A stretch of 40,941 nucleotides of DNA from Sulfurospirillum sp. (GCA_016735235.1 JAERRW010000084.1:1-40941), one strand, 5' to 3'; counted from the first letter of the stretch, positions 19,926-37,676 are shown. The notes: generated from the sequence alone by a model not told the origin. Made by a program: numbers and translations.

Positions 19926-21059
19926 ATGTCTAGAGAAGTAATTTCAAGTGGTAATGCACTTGCGGCAAAAGCAGCAATTGATTGTGGTTGTGAATTTTTT
20001 GGTGGTTATCCAATTACACCTTCTTCAGAAGTTGCACACGATTTAAGTGTGAGCTTGCCTAAAGTTGGTGGTAAATTCATTCAAATGGAAGATGAGATAG
20101 CGGGAATTTGTGTAGCACTTGGTGCTTCCATGAGCGGTAAAAAAGCTATGACTGCAACAAGCGGTCCTGGTGTATCATTAAAATCAGAACAAATTGGACT
20201 TAGTTTTATAGCAGAAATTCCACTTGTTATAGTTAATGTTATGCGTGGTGGTCCTTCAACTGGTCTTCCAACTCGTGTAAGTCAAGCCGATATCGGTCAA
20301 GCAAAGTACCCAACTCATGGAGATTATGCTTCTATTACTCTTTGTCCCGGTTCCTTGGAAGAAGCTTACACCGAAACAATTAGAGCATTTAATCTTGCAG
20401 AAAAGTTTATGACTCCTGTATTTGTTCTTTTAGATGAGACTTTAGGTCATATGCATGGTAAAGCTATACTTCCTGATCTCGAAGATGTAAAAAAGAGTAT
20501 TATAACTCGTGCTAAATTTACAGGAGATAAAAAAGAGTATAAGCCTTATGATGTTGCTATGGATGAGCCAGCGGTATTGAATCCTTTTTTTGAGGGGTAT
20601 CATTATCATGTAACCGGTCTTCATCATGGACCAACAGGACACCCAACAGAAGATGCACATGCATGTGAATTTAACATTGAGAGATTAATGGGTAAAATTA
20701 ATAATAGAGCTGATGAAATGGTTGAATATGAAGAGTTTATGCTCGATGATGCTGAAGTTTGTATTATTGCTTATGGTAGTATTTCTCGTGGAGCTAAAGA
20801 GGCGGTTATGAAACTTAGAAACGATGGCATCAAAGCTGGACTTTTTAGACCTATAACACTTTGGCCAAGCCCTGCTAAAAAGCTTAAAGAGATTGGTGAA
20901 AAATTTGATAAAATTTTTGTAACCGAACTAAATATGGGTCAGTACTTAGAGGAGATTCAAAGAGTTATGAAAAGAGATGATTTTAAAACTCTACACAAAG
21001 CAAATGGCAGACCAGTGCCACCACTTGAGATGGTAGCAAAAGTTAAGGAGATGTTTTAA
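19926..21059 (+). CDS. oorA: 2-oxoglutarate:acceptor oxidoreductase alpha subunit
   Basis: A 377-residue subunit with the pyruvate:ferredoxin oxidoreductase domain I motifs GYPITPSSE (27-35), MEDEIAG (54-60) and TATSGPGVSL (77-86). The later transketolase-C-like part contains VTELNMGQYLEEI. It forms the substrate/TPP site together with OorB. The complex interconverts 2-oxoglutarate plus CoA and succinyl-CoA plus CO2 with a low-potential acceptor. It is the CO2-fixing step in the reductive TCA cycle and replaces the NAD-linked dehydrogenase in the oxidative cycle. Only a short spacer with GGAG separates it from oorD, and it overlaps oorB by one base. Confidence 0.97.
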   Translation: MSREVISSGNALAAKAAIDCGCEFFGGYPITPSSEVAHDLSVSLPKVGGKFIQMEDEIAGICVALGASMSGKKAMTATSGPGVSLKSEQIGLSFIAEIPLVIVNVMRGGPSTGLPTRVSQADIGQAKYPTHGDYASITLCPGSLEEAYTETIRAFNLAEKFMTPVFVLLDETLGHMHGKAILPDLEDVKKSIITRAKFTGDKKEYKPYDVAMDEPAVLNPFFEGYHYHVTGLHHGPTGHPTEDAHACEFNIERLMGKINNRADEMVEYEEFMLDDAEVCIIAYGSISRGAKEAVMKLRNDGIKAGLFRPITLWPSPAKKLKEIGEKFDKIFVTELNMGQYLEEIQRVMKRDDFKTLHKANGRPVPPLEMVAKVKEMF

Positions 21060-21889
21060 TGGCTTTTAATTACGATAAATATCTTAGAGTTGATAAGATG
21101 CCAACACTATGGTGTTGGGGTTGTGGTGATGGTGTTATACTTAAATCTGTTATTCGAGCTATCGATAAGATGGGTTGGGATATGAAAGATGTTTGTGTTG
21201 TTTCTGGTATTGGTTGTAGTGGGCGTTTTAGTTCATATATAGATTGCAACACAGTTCATACAACTCATGGACGAGCAATTGCATATGCTACTGGCATTAA
21301 ACTTGCAAATCCAAAAAAACATGTAATTGTTGTAACTGGAGATGGAGATGGTCTTGCAATTGGTGGAAACCATACTATTCATGCATGTAGAAGAAATATA
21401 GATTTAAATCATATTTTGATTAATAACTTTATTTATGGTTTAACAAATTCACAAACAAGTCCTACTACACCTCAAGGCATGTGGACCGTTACAGCTCAAT
21501 ATGGCAACATAGACCCAACTTTTAATGCTTGCAAACTTGCATTTGGAGCAGGTGCTACTTTTATATCACGCGAAACTGTACTTGACCCTTTGAAGATGGA
21601 AAAAGTTTTTATAGCTGGCTTTAAGCATAAAGGCTACTCTTTTATGGAGACTATCTCAAACTGTCATATTAATCTTGGTAGAAAAAATAAGATGGGTGAA
21701 GCGGTACAGAATCTTAAATGGATTGGAGAGATAACAATGCCTAAAAAGAAGCATCAAGCACTTCCAGAAGAGGAGCAATATGCTATACTTCCAACTGGCA
21801 TCATGAGAGAGCATGATAACCCTGAGTATTGTGAGAGTTATGATAAAGTTATTGAAGCTGCACAAAACAATACAAAAGTAAAGTTTTAA
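21059..21889 (+). CDS. oorB: 2-oxoglutarate:acceptor oxidoreductase beta subunit
   Basis: The 276-residue TPP-binding subunit. Cys19 and Cys22 (WCWGCGDG) and Cys53 (GIGCSGR) are conserved in the family as Fe-S ligands. The TPP-Mg motif is GDGDGLAIGGNH (94-105), followed by NNFIYGLTNSQTSPTT. Start and preceding stop overlap (TAATG). It works with OorA, OorC and OorD. Confidence 0.97.
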   Translation: MAFNYDKYLRVDKMPTLWCWGCGDGVILKSVIRAIDKMGWDMKDVCVVSGIGCSGRFSSYIDCNTVHTTHGRAIAYATGIKLANPKKHVIVVTGDGDGLAIGGNHTIHACRRNIDLNHILINNFIYGLTNSQTSPTTPQGMWTVTAQYGNIDPTFNACKLAFGAGATFISRETVLDPLKMEKVFIAGFKHKGYSFMETISNCHINLGRKNKMGEAVQNLKWIGEITMPKKKHQALPEEEQYAILPTGIMREHDNPEYCESYDKVIEAAQNNTKVKF

Positions 21890-21899
21890 GGAACACTTA

Positions 21900-22451
21900 A
21901 TGAGAAGACAGTTAAGATTTGTGGGAGTTGGTGGTCAAGGTGTTATCTTGGCCGGTGAGATTTTAGCGGCGGCAAAGATAAAAGAGGGTGGTTATGGTGT
22001 AAAAGCTTCAACTTATACTTCTCAAGTAAGAGGAGGACCGACTAAAGTTGATATTCTTTTAGATGAGAGTGAAATTCTTTTTCCTTATGCAAATGTTGGT
22101 GAAATTGAGTTTATGATAGCAACTGCACAGATAAGTTTTGATCAATTTAAAAATGCAGTTAAGCCCGGTTCGGTGATAGTAATTGAGCCAAATCTTGTAA
22201 CTGCTAGCAAAGAAGATAAAAAGAGATGGAATATTATTGAGATTCCTATTATAACTATTGCTAAAGAAGAGGTTGGTAATGTTATTACTCAATCGGTTGT
22301 AGCGCTCTCTATTACTGTAGAGATGACAAAAGTACTTGATGCCACACTCGTAAAAGAGGTAATGCTTTCAAAAGTACCTCCAAAAGTACATGAGGCAAAT
22401 ATACTCGCTTATACTTTGGGTGCTAAGTATGCAAAAGAAGCATTAGGTTAG
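21900..22451 (+). CDS. oorC: 2-oxoglutarate:acceptor oxidoreductase gamma subunit
   Basis: A 183-residue gamma-type subunit with the glycine-rich N-terminus GVGGQGVILAGEIL and the TSQVRGGPTKVDI motif, standard for this family. It probably stabilises the complex and contacts CoA. It is the last gene of the oor operon; a hairpin terminator follows within 10 bases. Confidence 0.96.
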   Translation: MRRQLRFVGVGGQGVILAGEILAAAKIKEGGYGVKASTYTSQVRGGPTKVDILLDESEILFPYANVGEIEFMIATAQISFDQFKNAVKPGSVIVIEPNLVTASKEDKKRWNIIEIPIITIAKEEVGNVITQSVVALSITVEMTKVLDATLVKEVMLSKVPPKVHEANILAYTLGAKYAKEALG

Positions 22452-22458
22452 AAAAATT

Positions 22459-22482
22459 AAGGGGCTTTTAAAAGCTCCTTTT
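22459..22482. terminator. Bidirectional terminator between oorC and yaaA
   Basis: The arms AAGGGGCTTTT and AAAAGCTCCTT (one G-T pair) form an 11-bp stem with T-runs on both sides. It lies between two convergent genes and can serve both. Confidence 0.75.
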
Positions 22483-22506
22483 AAAGTTTTAATTTTAAAC
22501 ACATGT

Positions 22507-23247
22507 TTAATTAATTTTGTAAACATACTCTTTTTTTAATTTTTTGTCTATAATTTCTTCTATAGATAACCCATGAAAATTGATATTCTCAAACTCTTCT
22601 ATAGATTTTGGTTGTTTTATTGCTAACTCTCTTAAAACTTTTCCTCTATATATTTTTGCAAAATGACTTACAACTTTTTTATCTTTAATAAATTTCATTG
22701 TAATATGTTTAGATGCAAGAGTGTAAAATTTTTCATAAAAACCAGCTCTTAAATCTATAACAAAATCAGTATTTATATAGTCGTTTATTGCTTCTGTAAA
22801 ATTATTTTTGTAAAAAAGCTCTGGCTTAAAACCATCTATTGTTGAGCCTTGCTTAAAACGATAATATGGTATATTGTCCCCAGCTAATATTGGACCAAAA
22901 AGATTTGAAAAGATCATTGTATTTTTATAGAGCCATTTTTGTTGATCATTTTCAAGTGTTTTAAAATCTAAATATTTATAAGAAACTCCTGTATACCTCT
23001 GAATTGCTTTACATGTTTTAGATGAGAGTATATCTATATTTGCCAATCTTTCGCACTCATCTTGATTTTTGATACCAAAAAATTTGTTTAAATTAATTGT
23101 ATTGCTATCTTTTAAATAAAAATTCAATTTTTCTATTACATGTAACCTCTTATTAAATAATTCTGAAAAAACTAAAGATTTAGATGATAGAATATTAGAG
23201 TTAGTAAAATTTGATTTTGTTTCACTTGGAGAGAATAGAATTTTCAT
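22507..23247 (-). CDS. yaaA: YaaA/UPF0246-family peroxide-stress protein
   Basis: A 246-residue protein matching the YaaA (DUF328) family: ILFSPSETK at the N-terminus, RYTGVSYKYLDF, FGPILAGDNIPYYRF in the middle and a basic VSHFAKIYRGKVLRELA helix near the end. In E. coli, YaaA binds DNA and lowers free iron under hydrogen peroxide stress. The same role here is plausible but not shown. The gene is transcribed against the surrounding operons, with its promoter in the AT-rich spacer 23248-23305 that it shares divergently with the tRNA promoter. Confidence 0.88.
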   Translation of the reverse strand: MKILFSPSETKSNFTNSNILSSKSLVFSELFNKRLHVIEKLNFYLKDSNTINLNKFFGIKNQDECERLANIDILSSKTCKAIQRYTGVSYKYLDFKTLENDQQKWLYKNTMIFSNLFGPILAGDNIPYYRFKQGSTIDGFKPELFYKNNFTEAINDYINTDFVIDLRAGFYEKFYTLASKHITMKFIKDKKVVSHFAKIYRGKVLRELAIKQPKSIEEFENINFHGLSIEEIIDKKLKKEYVYKIN

Positions 23248-23305
23248 CTGTTTGCCTTAAATATATAAATATTATTGTATATTATAACAAAAATTTACAA
23301 AAACA

Positions 23306-23334
23306 TTGACATTGATGAGCTTTTGAGATATAAT
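23306..23334 (+). promoter_or_regulatory. Consensus sigma-70 promoter for the tRNA-tuf operon
   Basis: TTGACA (23306-23311) and TATAAT (23329-23334) are separated by exactly 17 bases, a perfect consensus. Transcription should start near 23341, about 13 bases before tRNA-Thr. Full -35 boxes are unusual in this phylum, which suggests very strong expression. Confidence 0.85.
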
Positions 23335-23353
23335 TTCACCTCACAATCAAAGT

Positions 23354-23429
23354 GCTGGTGTAGCTCAGTTGGTAGAGCAGCTGTCTTGTAAACAGCAGGT
23401 CGGTGGTTCAAGTCCTCTCATCAGCTCCA
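23354..23429 (+). tRNA. tRNA-Thr (anticodon UGU)
   Basis: A 76-base cloverleaf with acceptor GCTGGTG/CATCAGC, D-arm TAGCTCAGTTGGTAGAGC, anticodon loop CTTGTAA (TGT), T-loop GGTTCAAGTCC and an encoded CCA. It is the first of four tRNAs upstream of tuf. Confidence 0.97.
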
Positions 23430-23487
23430 TTTTGTTTTGTGTAAAATAACAGTGTTTGACCAGGATAAATCAATTTTAATGTTAAAT

Positions 23488-23573
<86 letters not shown>

Positions 23574-23586
23574 TTACATTAATTAT

Positions 23587-23662
<76 letters not shown>

Positions 23663-23796
23663 TTTGATTTATTTGGCTGGGAGCTGGTGAATTTTTTCTG
23701 CTTACTTTTTTGCAGAATCGGTTTAGCCGACTTCTTTCCTATCCTAAGCAAATACATGTTATTATTGTTGCTATAAGTGCTTTTTGAATTAAAATT

Positions 23797-23871
<75 letters not shown>

Positions 23872-23910
23872 TAAAATAAAATGAACTAGATTTAAGTTAT
23901 CTTTTTAGAG

Positions 23911-23931
23911 AATATAGATAGTATCTATATT
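23911..23931 (+). promoter_or_regulatory. Palindrome in the tuf leader
   Basis: AATATAGATA and its exact complement are separated by one base, and ATTTT follows. It lies between the last tRNA and tuf. It could be a weak terminator or attenuator for the tRNA transcript, or a structure in the tuf 5' leader. An 11-base direct repeat (AGATTTAAGTT at 23888 and 23966) flanks it. Confidence 0.4.
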
Positions 23932-24020
23932 ATTTTAAATAAAGTAGTAGTTTTAGTGATTGATTAGATTTAAGTTTTGATTAAGAAAATATAAATAATA
24001 AACTTCATACGGAGGAAGAA

Positions 24021-25220
24021 ATGGCTAAGGAAAAATTCGAAAGAACAAAACCACATGTAAACATAGGTACTATCGGTCACGTAGATCATGGTAAAACAAC
24101 TCTTACAGCAGCAATTTCTGCTGTACTTTCAAAAAAAGGTCTTGCAGAATTTAAAGATTTTGACGGTATCGATAATGCTCCCGAAGAGAGAGAGCGTGGC
24201 ATTACGATTGCTACTTCTCATATTGAGTATGAAACACATAAGCGTCATTATGCACATGTAGACTGTCCCGGTCATGCTGATTATATAAAAAACATGATTA
24301 CTGGTGCTGCTCAGATGGATGGTGCTATACTTGTTGTTTCTGCAGCAGATGGACCTATGCCTCAAACTCGTGAACATATTCTCTTGTCTCGCCAAGTTGG
24401 TGTTCCATTTATTGTTGTTTTTATGAATAAATCTGATATGGTTGATGATGAAGAGTTGCTTGAGTTAGTAGAGATGGAGATAAGAGAACTGCTTAGTGAA
24501 TATGAATTTCCAGGAGATGATATTCCTATCGTTGCTGGATCTGCTTTGAAAGCTCTTGAAGAAGCAAAAGCAGGCAATGATGCAGAGTGGAGTGCTAAAA
24601 TAATGGAACTTATGGATCAAATTGATACATATATTCCACAACCAACTAGAGAGACAGATAAAGATTTTTTAATGCCAGTTGAAGATGTATTTTCTATCTC
24701 TGGTCGTGGTACTGTTGTTACGGGTCGTATTGAAAGAGGAATTGTAAAAGTTGGAGAGACTATTGAAATAGTAGGCATTAAAGATACTCAAACAACTATA
24801 GTTACTGGTGTTGAAATGTTCCGTAAAGAGATGGAACAAGGAGAAGCAGGCGATAACTGCGGTATTCTTTTACGAGGTACTAAAAAAGAAGATGTTGAAA
24901 GAGGCATGGTTCTTTGTAAACCAGGAACTATTACTCCACATATAAGTTTTACTGCTGAAATTTATGTTTTAAGTAAAGATGAGGGTGGTAGACATACTCC
25001 TTTTTTCAATAACTATAGACCTCAATTTTATGTAAGAACAACAGATGTTACAGGCTCAATTACGCTACCAAAAGGTACAGAAATGGTTATGCCTGGTGAT
25101 AATGTTAAGATTAATGTAGAACTTATTGCACCTATTGCTATGGAAGAGGGTACTAGATTTGCTATTCGTGAGGGTGGTAAAACTGTTGGTGCTGGTGTTG
25201 TTTCTTCAATAGAAAAATAA
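24021..25220 (+). CDS. tuf: Elongation factor Tu
   Basis: A 399-residue GTPase that delivers aminoacyl-tRNA to the ribosome. G-motifs: GHVDHGKT (19-26), the switch I segment [16 protein letters not shown] (switch II) and NKSD. The C-terminal barrels contain [15 protein letters not shown] and end in [11 protein letters not shown], as expected. A strong GGAGGAA ribosome-binding site precedes the ATG. Its position after Thr-Tyr-Gly-Thr tRNAs matches the tufB locus of E. coli. A hairpin terminator follows, though rpmG continues closely. Confidence 0.99.
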   Translation: MAKEKFERTKPHVNIGTIGHVDHGKTTLTAAISAVLSKKGLAEFKDFDGIDNAPEERERGITIATSHIEYETHKRHYAHVDCPGHADYIKNMITGAAQMDGAILVVSAADGPMPQTREHILLSRQVGVPFIVVFMNKSDMVDDEELLELVEMEIRELLSEYEFPGDDIPIVAGSALKALEEAKAGNDAEWSAKIMELMDQIDTYIPQPTRETDKDFLMPVEDVFSISGRGTVVTGRIERGIVKVGETIEIVGIKDTQTTIVTGVEMFRKEMEQGEAGDNCGILLRGTKKEDVERGMVLCKPGTITPHISFTAEIYVLSKDEGGRHTPFFNNYRPQFYVRTTDVTGSITLPKGTEMVMPGDNVKINVELIAPIAMEEGTRFAIREGGKTVGAGVVSSIEK

Positions 25221-25228
25221 TAAAGAAA

Positions 25229-25256
25229 AAAAGGGAAGTTTATACTTCCCTATTTT
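25229..25256 (+). terminator. Hairpin after tuf
   Basis: GGGAAGT (25233-25239), the TTAT loop and ACTTCCC (25244-25250) form a perfect 7-bp stem, preceded by A-rich and followed by TATTTT. It probably ends most tuf transcripts and lets a fraction read into rpmG. Confidence 0.8.
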
Positions 25257-25269
25257 AAAGGTAATTTAA

Positions 25270-25428
25270 ATGACTATCAAAATAGGATTAAAGTGTGTTG
25301 AGTGTGGAGAGATAAACTACACTACAACAAAAAACTCTAAGACATATACAGAGAAGTTTGAATCTAAAAAGTATTGTCCAAGATTAAAAAAACACACATT
25401 ACATAAAGAAGTGAAGTTAAAAAGTTAA
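25270..25428 (+). CDS. rpmG: 50S ribosomal protein L33
   Basis: A 52-residue basic protein ([17 protein letters not shown] at the N-terminus, [19 protein letters not shown] at the C-terminus), a clear L33. It keeps the CxxC pair Cys9/Cys12 and a third Cys in YCPR. The fourth zinc-ligand position (CPxC in zinc-binding L33) is Leu, so zinc binding may be weak or lost. The ribosome-binding site AAAGG lies eight bases before the ATG. It sits in its usual place before tRNA-Trp and secE. Confidence 0.95.
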   Translation: MTIKIGLKCVECGEINYTTTKNSKTYTEKFESKKYCPRLKKHTLHKEVKLKS

Positions 25429-25462
25429 TTGTCTCCCTTTTACAAGGGACATAATACATGTT

Positions 25463-25539
<77 letters not shown>

Positions 25540-25608
25540 CTAAGAGAGAAAGTTTTAGATTTAGATTACAGTTTTGTAATATTGAAAAGATAAAATCAAG
25601 GGATATAT

Positions 25609-25788
25609 ATGGAAAAATTATTAAATTATTATAATCATTCAAAAATAGAACTATCAAAAGTTATTTTCCCAATTAAAGAGCAGATTAGAAATGCTTTTAT
25701 ATCTGTTTTTATTGTTGTAACTGTTGTTTCACTATTTTTGGCGTTGATTGACTTATTTATGTCATCTTCTTTGTCTGCTGTGATGTAG
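25609..25788 (+). CDS. secE: Preprotein translocase subunit SecE
   Basis: A 59-residue short SecE with an amphipathic cytoplasmic stretch (KIELSKVIFPIKEQIRN) followed by one transmembrane helix (about 29-50, AFISVFIVVTVVSLFLALI). SecE clamps SecY in the secretion channel. The single-helix form is typical outside the enteric bacteria. AAGGGA lies ahead of the ATG. nusG starts eight bases after the stop, the standard secE-nusG pairing. Confidence 0.92.
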   Translation: MEKLLNYYNHSKIELSKVIFPIKEQIRNAFISVFIVVTVVSLFLALIDLFMSSSLSAVM

Positions 25789-25795
25789 GTTTAAA

Positions 25796-26326
25796 ATGGA
25801 TCATAAATGGTATGCAATTCAGACTTATGCTGGAAGTGAACAAGCAGTAAAAAAAGCAATTAAAGAGATTGTTGCAAATAATTCAATTGAAGAGAAACTT
25901 AAAGAAATTATAGTTCCAACAGAAGATGTTATTGAAGTTAAAAATGGAAAGAAAAAAATTACCGAAAGAAGTTTATATCCAGGGTATGCTTTTGCACATC
26001 TTGATTTAGATACAAGACTTTGGCACATGATTCAATCACTGCCTAAAGTAGGTCGTTTTATTGGAGAGTCTAAAAAACCTACCCCATTAACGGAGAAGGA
26101 CATTCAAGTAATCTTAGAAAAAGCAGAGAAAAAAGGTGCACCAAAACCAAAAATCTTCTTCGAAACAGGAGAGAGTGTTCGTATTGTAGAGGGTCCATTT
26201 ACTAACTTTACAGGTGCAGTTGAAGAGTATGACATAGAGCATGGTAAATTAAAGTTAAATGTCCTTATATTTGGCAGAAGTACACCAGTGGAAATTCTCT
26301 ATACTCAAGTAGAAAAAATAGTTTAA
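25796..26326 (+). CDS. nusG: Transcription termination/antitermination protein NusG
   Basis: A 176-residue NusG with the NGN domain (KWYAIQTYAGSEQAVKKAI at the start, LYPGYAFAH) and a C-terminal KOW domain (GESVRIVEGPFTNFTGAVEE). It binds the RNA polymerase clamp and links transcription to Rho or to the ribosome. It is in its standard place between secE and rplK. No strong ribosome-binding site is seen; coupling to secE is likely. Confidence 0.97.
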   Translation: MDHKWYAIQTYAGSEQAVKKAIKEIVANNSIEEKLKEIIVPTEDVIEVKNGKKKITERSLYPGYAFAHLDLDTRLWHMIQSLPKVGRFIGESKKPTPLTEKDIQVILEKAEKKGAPKPKIFFETGESVRIVEGPFTNFTGAVEEYDIEHGKLKLNVLIFGRSTPVEILYTQVEKIV

Positions 26327-26338
26327 AGGAATAGTTTT

Positions 26339-26764
26339 ATGGCAAAGAAAATAACAGGAGAGATTAAATTACAAATTCCTGCTGGAAAAGCAAATCCATC
26401 ACCACCAGTTGGCCCAGCTCTTGGACAGCAAGGTGTTAATATAATGGAATTTTGTAAAGCATTTAATGAAAAAACAAAAGATAAAATGGGTTATAATATT
26501 CCAGTTATTATTACAGTATATACAGATAGAAGTTTTACATTTATTACAAAACAACCGCCAGCATCTGATTTGATAAAAAAAGTAGCTGGCATTAAGAAAG
26601 GTACTGATAACCCAATTAAAAACATAGTTGGCAAGCTAACTAAAAAACAGGTTTTAGAAGTAGTAGAGCAAAAAATAGATGATCTCAATACTAATGATAT
26701 TGAGCAAGCAGCTAAAATTATAGCAGGATCTGCACGAAGTATGGGTGTAGAGATAGTAGATTAA
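26339..26764 (+). CDS. rplK: 50S ribosomal protein L11
   Basis: A 141-residue L11 of standard length. It includes the Pro-rich [20 protein letters not shown], where thiopeptides bind, and the C-terminal rRNA-binding domain with [12 protein letters not shown] at its end. It forms the GTPase-associated centre with L10 and L12. AAAGGA lies ahead of the ATG. Confidence 0.98.
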   Translation: MAKKITGEIKLQIPAGKANPSPPVGPALGQQGVNIMEFCKAFNEKTKDKMGYNIPVIITVYTDRSFTFITKQPPASDLIKKVAGIKKGTDNPIKNIVGKLTKKQVLEVVEQKIDDLNTNDIEQAAKIIAGSARSMGVEIVD

Positions 26765-26775
26765 TATTCCCTCAA

Positions 26776-26795
26776 CCGCTTAGGGTAATAAGCGG
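26776..26795 (+). promoter_or_regulatory. GC-rich hairpin in the rplK-rplA spacer
   Basis: CCGCTTA and TAAGCGG pair perfectly around the six-base loop GGGTAA, in an otherwise AT-rich 56-base spacer, 25 bases before the rplA start. It could be an autoregulatory site for L1 or an mRNA-stability element. Confidence 0.45.
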
Positions 26796-26820
26796 AAGCA
26801 AAATATGCGGAGATACATAA

Positions 26821-27525
26821 ATGGCAAAAAAAGTAACAAAAAGATTTAAAGAGTTATTAAAAAAAGTAGATATTGAAAAAAAGTATTCAATAGATGAGGC
26901 TTTAAGTACTGTAAAAAGTTTAGCTTCAGCTAAGTTTGATGAAACAGTAGAAATTGCATTAAAACTTAATGTAGATCCTAGACACTCTGATCAAATGGTT
27001 CGTGGTTCGGTTATTCTTCCTTCGGGAACTGGTAAAAGTGTTAGAGTTGCAGTTATTGCAAAAGATGCAAAAGCAGATGAAGCAAAAACAGCTGGTGCGG
27101 ATATTGTCGGCACAGATGAACTAATAGCCGATATTCAAGCTGGTAAAATTGATTTTGATGTCTTAATAGCAACTCCAAACATGATGGGTTTAGTTGGTAA
27201 AGTCGGTAGAATTTTAGGACCAAAAGGTATTATGCCTAATCCTAAGACTGGGACTGTAACTATGGATGTGGCAAAAGCAGTTGAAAATAACAAAGGCGGA
27301 CAAGTTAATTTTCGTGTAGACAAACAAGGTAATATACATGCAAGAATTGGTAAGGCAAGTTTTGATAAATCTAGCTTAGAAGACAACTTTAATGCTTTTT
27401 TACGAGCACTTAATAAGCAAAAACCAGCAGCATCAAAAGGCAAATATATTAAAACTGCTGCACTTTCATTAACCATGAGTCCATCGGTAAATATGGATAG
27501 CCAAGAATTAATGGATTTAAAATAG
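26821..27525 (+). CDS. rplA: 50S ribosomal protein L1
   Basis: A 234-residue L1 of standard length. Its motifs are [18 protein letters not shown], the signature region [20 protein letters not shown] and a C-terminal [11 protein letters not shown]. It binds 23S rRNA at the mobile stalk near the E site and often represses its own operon. GCGGAGA precedes the ATG. Confidence 0.98.
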   Translation: MAKKVTKRFKELLKKVDIEKKYSIDEALSTVKSLASAKFDETVEIALKLNVDPRHSDQMVRGSVILPSGTGKSVRVAVIAKDAKADEAKTAGADIVGTDELIADIQAGKIDFDVLIATPNMMGLVGKVGRILGPKGIMPNPKTGTVTMDVAKAVENNKGGQVNFRVDKQGNIHARIGKASFDKSSLEDNFNAFLRALNKQKPAASKGKYIKTAALSLTMSPSVNMDSQELMDLK

Positions 27526-27539
27526 TAAATAAATAAGAA

Positions 27540-27657
27540 CTTATTTTACGAAATAAATAGAAAAAGAAAATCTTGATTGGAGATAGTTGAGACTTTATGT
27601 TTAATTTGAGGAACTTCCTCAACTCCGCTTGAAATTACTGGTCGGAAAGGAGAAAAA
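27540..27657 (+). promoter_or_regulatory. Candidate L10 leader RNA before rplJ
   Basis: This is the position of the L10(L12)4-binding leader in other bacteria. GTTGAG (27586-27591), preceded by GGAGATA, can pair with CTCAAC (27618-27623), giving an interrupted helix of the kink-turn kind L10 binds. The same downstream bases also form the perfect hairpin TTGAGGAA/TTCCTCAA (27606-27613 and 27615-27622). The two folds exclude each other. No search against the known leader family was possible. Confidence 0.5.
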
Positions 27658-28143
27658 TTGACTAAAAATAAAAAAATTGAAATTGTTAACTCTACAACTG
27701 AAGAGTTTAAATCTTCTGATGCACTAGTAGTTTGTAATTTTAAAGGGTTAGATGTTCGTTCTATTGAAGAGTTACGCATACTTGCAAAAGAAGAGAATGT
27801 TAAAGTAAGGGTAATTAAAAATACTCTTGCAAGTATTGCTATGAAAAATTCGAATATAGAAGGAATTGAACTTACAAGTACAAATATTTTTGTTTGGGGC
27901 ATGGATCAGTTGAAAGTAACAAAAGTTGTAGCTAAATTTGCTAAAATAAATGATAAATTTATAATTAAAACAGCATTTATTGACGGCGAAATTGCTGATA
28001 TTGATAAAATTGAAGCACTTTCTAAAATGCCATCACGAGATGAGCTTATTGGAATGTTACTTCGAACTTGGATGGCTCCAGTTACAAATTTTACAATTGG
28101 TCTTGATGCTCTAAGAGTAAAAAAAGAAGAGGAATCTGCATAG
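27658..28143 (+). CDS. rplJ: 50S ribosomal protein L10
   Basis: A 161-residue L10, the anchor for the L7/L12 dimers. It has the N-terminal rRNA-binding domain ([29 protein letters not shown]) and a C-terminal helix for L12 binding. It starts at TTG 27658, seven bases after AAAGGAG, giving the expected MTKNKK start. The weak initiation codon fits a gene under translational control by its own product. Confidence 0.96.
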   Translation: MTKNKKIEIVNSTTEEFKSSDALVVCNFKGLDVRSIEELRILAKEENVKVRVIKNTLASIAMKNSNIEGIELTSTNIFVWGMDQLKVTKVVAKFAKINDKFIIKTAFIDGEIADIDKIEALSKMPSRDELIGMLLRTWMAPVTNFTIGLDALRVKKEEESA

Positions 28144-28316
28144 TTTTTTATAATGCAGTGAAACATGTAATAGTTAAGCAATTAGGCAAGCAAAGTAAAC
28201 TAAAAAGTGCTTTATAATTTAATAGTATCTTTTTTGTAAGCTTAAGCTCTAAGAATATGAATTTTATTCGGACTTATTTCGGATAAGAGAAAAAATTAAA
28301 TAAATTAGGAAATGAG
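28144..28316 (+). promoter_or_regulatory. rplJ-rplL spacer with internal promoter candidates
   Basis: A 173-base gap, long for this junction. Two TATAAT sequences (28149-28154 and 28213-28218) could provide an extra promoter for rplL, whose product is needed at higher copy than L10. No -35 is visible. A short hairpin CTTAT-TTCGG-ATAAG lies at 28273-28287. No gene is seen. Confidence 0.35.
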
Positions 28317-28685
28317 ATGGCAATTTCAAAAAAAGACGTATTAGAATATATTTCAGGTTTAAGTGTACTAGACTTAAGTGAATTGGTAAAAGAGTTTGAA
28401 GAAAAATTTGGTGTGTCAGCAGCTCCGGTAGTAATGAGCGGAGGAGCAGAGGGAGCTACTGTTGCTGAAGAGAAAACTGAATTTAATGTAGTTTTAGTAG
28501 ATGCAGGTCCAAAGAAAATCAATGCTATTAAAGTTGTTCGTACTATCACTGGTCTTGGACTTAAAGAAGCAAAAGAAGCAGTTGAAAGTGTCCCAACTGT
28601 TCTTAAAGAAGCTGTATCTAAAGAAGATGCTGAAGAAGTTCTTAAGAAGATTGAAGAAGCTGGGGCAAAAGCTGAAATCAAATAA
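28317..28685 (+). CDS. rplL: 50S ribosomal protein L7/L12
   Basis: A 122-residue stalk protein with an N-terminal dimerisation helix pair ([22 protein letters not shown] split by the usual turn), an Ala/Gly hinge and the conserved C-terminal domain [20 protein letters not shown]. It recruits the translational GTPases EF-Tu and EF-G, both encoded in this window. GGAAATGAG precedes the ATG. Confidence 0.98.
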   Translation: MAISKKDVLEYISGLSVLDLSELVKEFEEKFGVSAAPVVMSGGAEGATVAEEKTEFNVVLVDAGPKKINAIKVVRTITGLGLKEAKEAVESVPTVLKEAVSKEDAEEVLKKIEEAGAKAEIK

Positions 28686-28705
28686 TTTTAAAACTTGTAA
28701 AATTT

Positions 28706-28725
28706 GGGAGTTAATCCTCCCTCTT
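28706..28725 (+). terminator. Attenuator hairpin between rplL and rpoB
   Basis: GGGAG and CTCCC pair around a six-base loop, followed by TCTT. It sits where many bacteria place a partial terminator or RNase III site that lowers rpoBC relative to rplJL. Confidence 0.5.
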
Positions 28726-28807
28726 AAAAAATGTAATAAAAATCATGTTGTGACACAAACTACTTTTATTAGTAGTAAAAATACTTTCTTTTTAAATAAC
28801 TTCGTAA

Positions 28808-37472
<8,665 letters not shown>

Positions 37473-37676
37473 GCTTATAATTTAGCTTAATAGTCTATTA
37501 AGTAAAATTTAAGTAACATAATCAATTCTTTAATATTTGTATTACATGAAGATGTAGTATTTTTAAATATATGGTGAAATTTCAGGGTAAGTTTTTCGTC
37601 AATGTGAAACTTTAGTAAAGTAATTGTATTTGGATTTTTTCAAATACAAGGAGAAAATAAATTATAAGGAAAAATT
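37473..37676 (+). promoter_or_regulatory. rpoC-rpsL spacer with hairpin upstream of the str operon
   Basis: A 204-base AT-rich spacer. TTGTATTTG (37624-37632) pairs perfectly with CAAATACAA (37641-37649) around a T-rich eight-base loop. The hairpin ends about 28 bases before the rpsL GTG. It may be a translational control element or a weak terminator for rpoC. A separate promoter for rpsL-rpsG-fusA is likely here, but I cannot fix its position. Confidence 0.4.

Noticed and set aside
27135-28681. Several reverse-strand open frames of 90-135 codons under rplA, rplJ and rplL
   Set aside because: The sense genes are certain; the antisense frames show no family signature and arise from codon bias.
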